From assembly GCA_050011095.1 (NCBI GenBank), contig JBEKJU010000077.1, positions 1 to 13,123 of the forward strand: a stretch of DNA of 13,123 nucleotides. The letters are read 5' to 3'. Of the stretch, positions 12,850-13,123 are shown piece by piece. The translations under genes and the position numbers were made by a program. The notes beneath the pieces are model-generated. The model saw only the letters and a list, made by a program, of their open reading frames with translations. It searched no databases and was not told where the DNA came from. The stretch's first letter is position 1; each line of letters begins with the position of its first letter. Source of the stretch: JBEKJU01 sp050011095 (GTDB taxonomy: Bacteria; Desulfobacterota; Syntrophorhabdia; Syntrophorhabdales; WCHB1-27).

Positions 12850-13053
12850 TTGGAGATTTATGTAGAAGACGGAAATATTGAAAAGGCACTCAAAGTCCTT
12901 AAACGCTATATCCAGCGAGAAGGGGTGCTGAAAGACGTCAAGAGAAAGTCCTTCTATGAGAAGCCGTCGGAAAGAGAACGGCGCAAGGTGAGAGAGGCAA
13001 GGAAAAGACGGCTGAAGGCCGAACGGCGCAAGCAGCGGTATGGGAAGGAGTAG
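12850..13053 (+). CDS. rpsU: Small ribosomal subunit protein bS21
   Basis: A 67-residue basic protein of the bS21 family, a late-assembly protein of the 30S subunit near the anti-Shine-Dalgarno end of 16S rRNA. The sequence follows the family closely: MEIYVEDGNIEKALKVLKRY, then EGVLKDVKRKSFYEKPSERERRK, then an Arg/Lys-rich tail. The start is TTG at 12850: an in-frame TGA lies at 12835-12837, no ATG or GTG is available between, and AAGGGGGAG (12837-12845) sits four bases upstream. A rare start codon suggests deliberately moderated translation. The usual neighbours dnaG and rpoD are not visible in this window. A hairpin follows one base after the stop. Confidence 0.95.
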   Translation: MEIYVEDGNIEKALKVLKRYIQREGVLKDVKRKSFYEKPSERERRKVREARKRRLKAERRKQRYGKE

Positions 13054-13081
13054 AGGACCGGACCTGCCGCAAGGCGGTCCT
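13054..13081. terminator. Hairpin after rpsU, possibly bidirectional
   Basis: AGGACCG (13054-13060) pairs perfectly with CGGTCCT (13075-13081), with inner CCT/AGG pairing. No long T tract follows on the plus strand. It lies between rpsU and a possible convergent gene end at 13089, so it could serve both. Confidence 0.5.
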
Positions 13082-13088
13082 GGAGGCC

Positions 13089-13123
13089 TTATACCGAGTC
13101 GCTTATCTTCGCCACGTCTTTGT
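13089..13123 (-). CDS. Possible C-terminal end of a convergent gene (partial)
   Basis: On the minus strand the last codons read KDVAKISDSV and then TAA at 13091-13089. The composition is protein-like and the stop lies just beyond the rpsU hairpin, as expected for convergent genes. Ten codons are too few to name a family, and the frame could be chance. Confidence 0.2.
   Translation of the reverse strand, partial: KDVAKISDSV

Noticed and set aside
12458..12889. 143-codon minus-strand and 105-codon plus-strand (12156-12473) open frames in the rpoH-rpsU gap
   Set aside because: Arg/Pro-rich composition, no ribosome-binding sites, overlap with terminator hairpins or rpsU, no family likeness.

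Overview
The window comes from a GC-rich bacterial chromosome. The gene set fits an anaerobe of the Desulfobacterota (Deltaproteobacteria) type, for example a syntrophic fatty- or aromatic-acid degrader. The signs are a two-cluster ferredoxin-like DUF362 protein, an acyl-CoA dehydrogenase, a good sigma-54 promoter and lipoprotein/zinc-ribbon families often seen there. This placement is inference, since no rRNA or marker gene that settles taxonomy is present.

Layout. Positions 1-2288 (minus strand) hold a two-gene operon: the DUF362 Fe-S protein, then an M29 aminopeptidase that runs off the left edge. Divergent from it is an acyl-CoA dehydrogenase (2372-3553). A 417-bp gap follows. It carries a terminator-like hairpin, a 200-bp element with 18-nt inverted ends that resembles a MITE, a dyad and a promoter in front of htpG (3971-5872). 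Behind htpG lies a dense cluster of nested inverted repeats (5909-6071). Next comes an orphan two-helix membrane protein with lower GC (6219-7241), a small zinc-ribbon protein (7562-7804) and a lipoprotein with a Trp/Tyr-rich domain and a long Gln/Pro repeat tail (7992-8984). A hormone-sensitive-lipase-type esterase (minus, 9091-10053) faces away from a secreted rhodanese (10287-10727). The last third holds a sigma-32 family gene, rpoH (11209-12129), behind a long regulatory region, then a 720-bp gap rich in hairpins, and finally rpsU (12850-13053). A possible convergent gene end lies at the right edge.

How the genes relate. htpG encodes a heat-shock chaperone and rpoH the sigma factor that in many proteobacteria controls such genes, so the window holds two parts of a stress response, although they are not adjacent. 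The rpoH upstream region has a sigma-54 -24/-12 site with a long dyad about 190 bp upstream, and the leader can pair a CCUCUUUG tract with the whole UAAGGAGG ribosome-binding sequence. The htpG leader can hide its ribosome-binding site in a similar way. These suggest layered control, possibly thermosensing, but they rest on reading alone. The other genes look like independent metabolic or envelope units.

No tRNA, rRNA, CRISPR array, transposase or integrase was seen. No clear new multi-gene system was found. The best leads are the MITE-like element, the nested-repeat element behind htpG, the orphan membrane protein and the rpoH control region.
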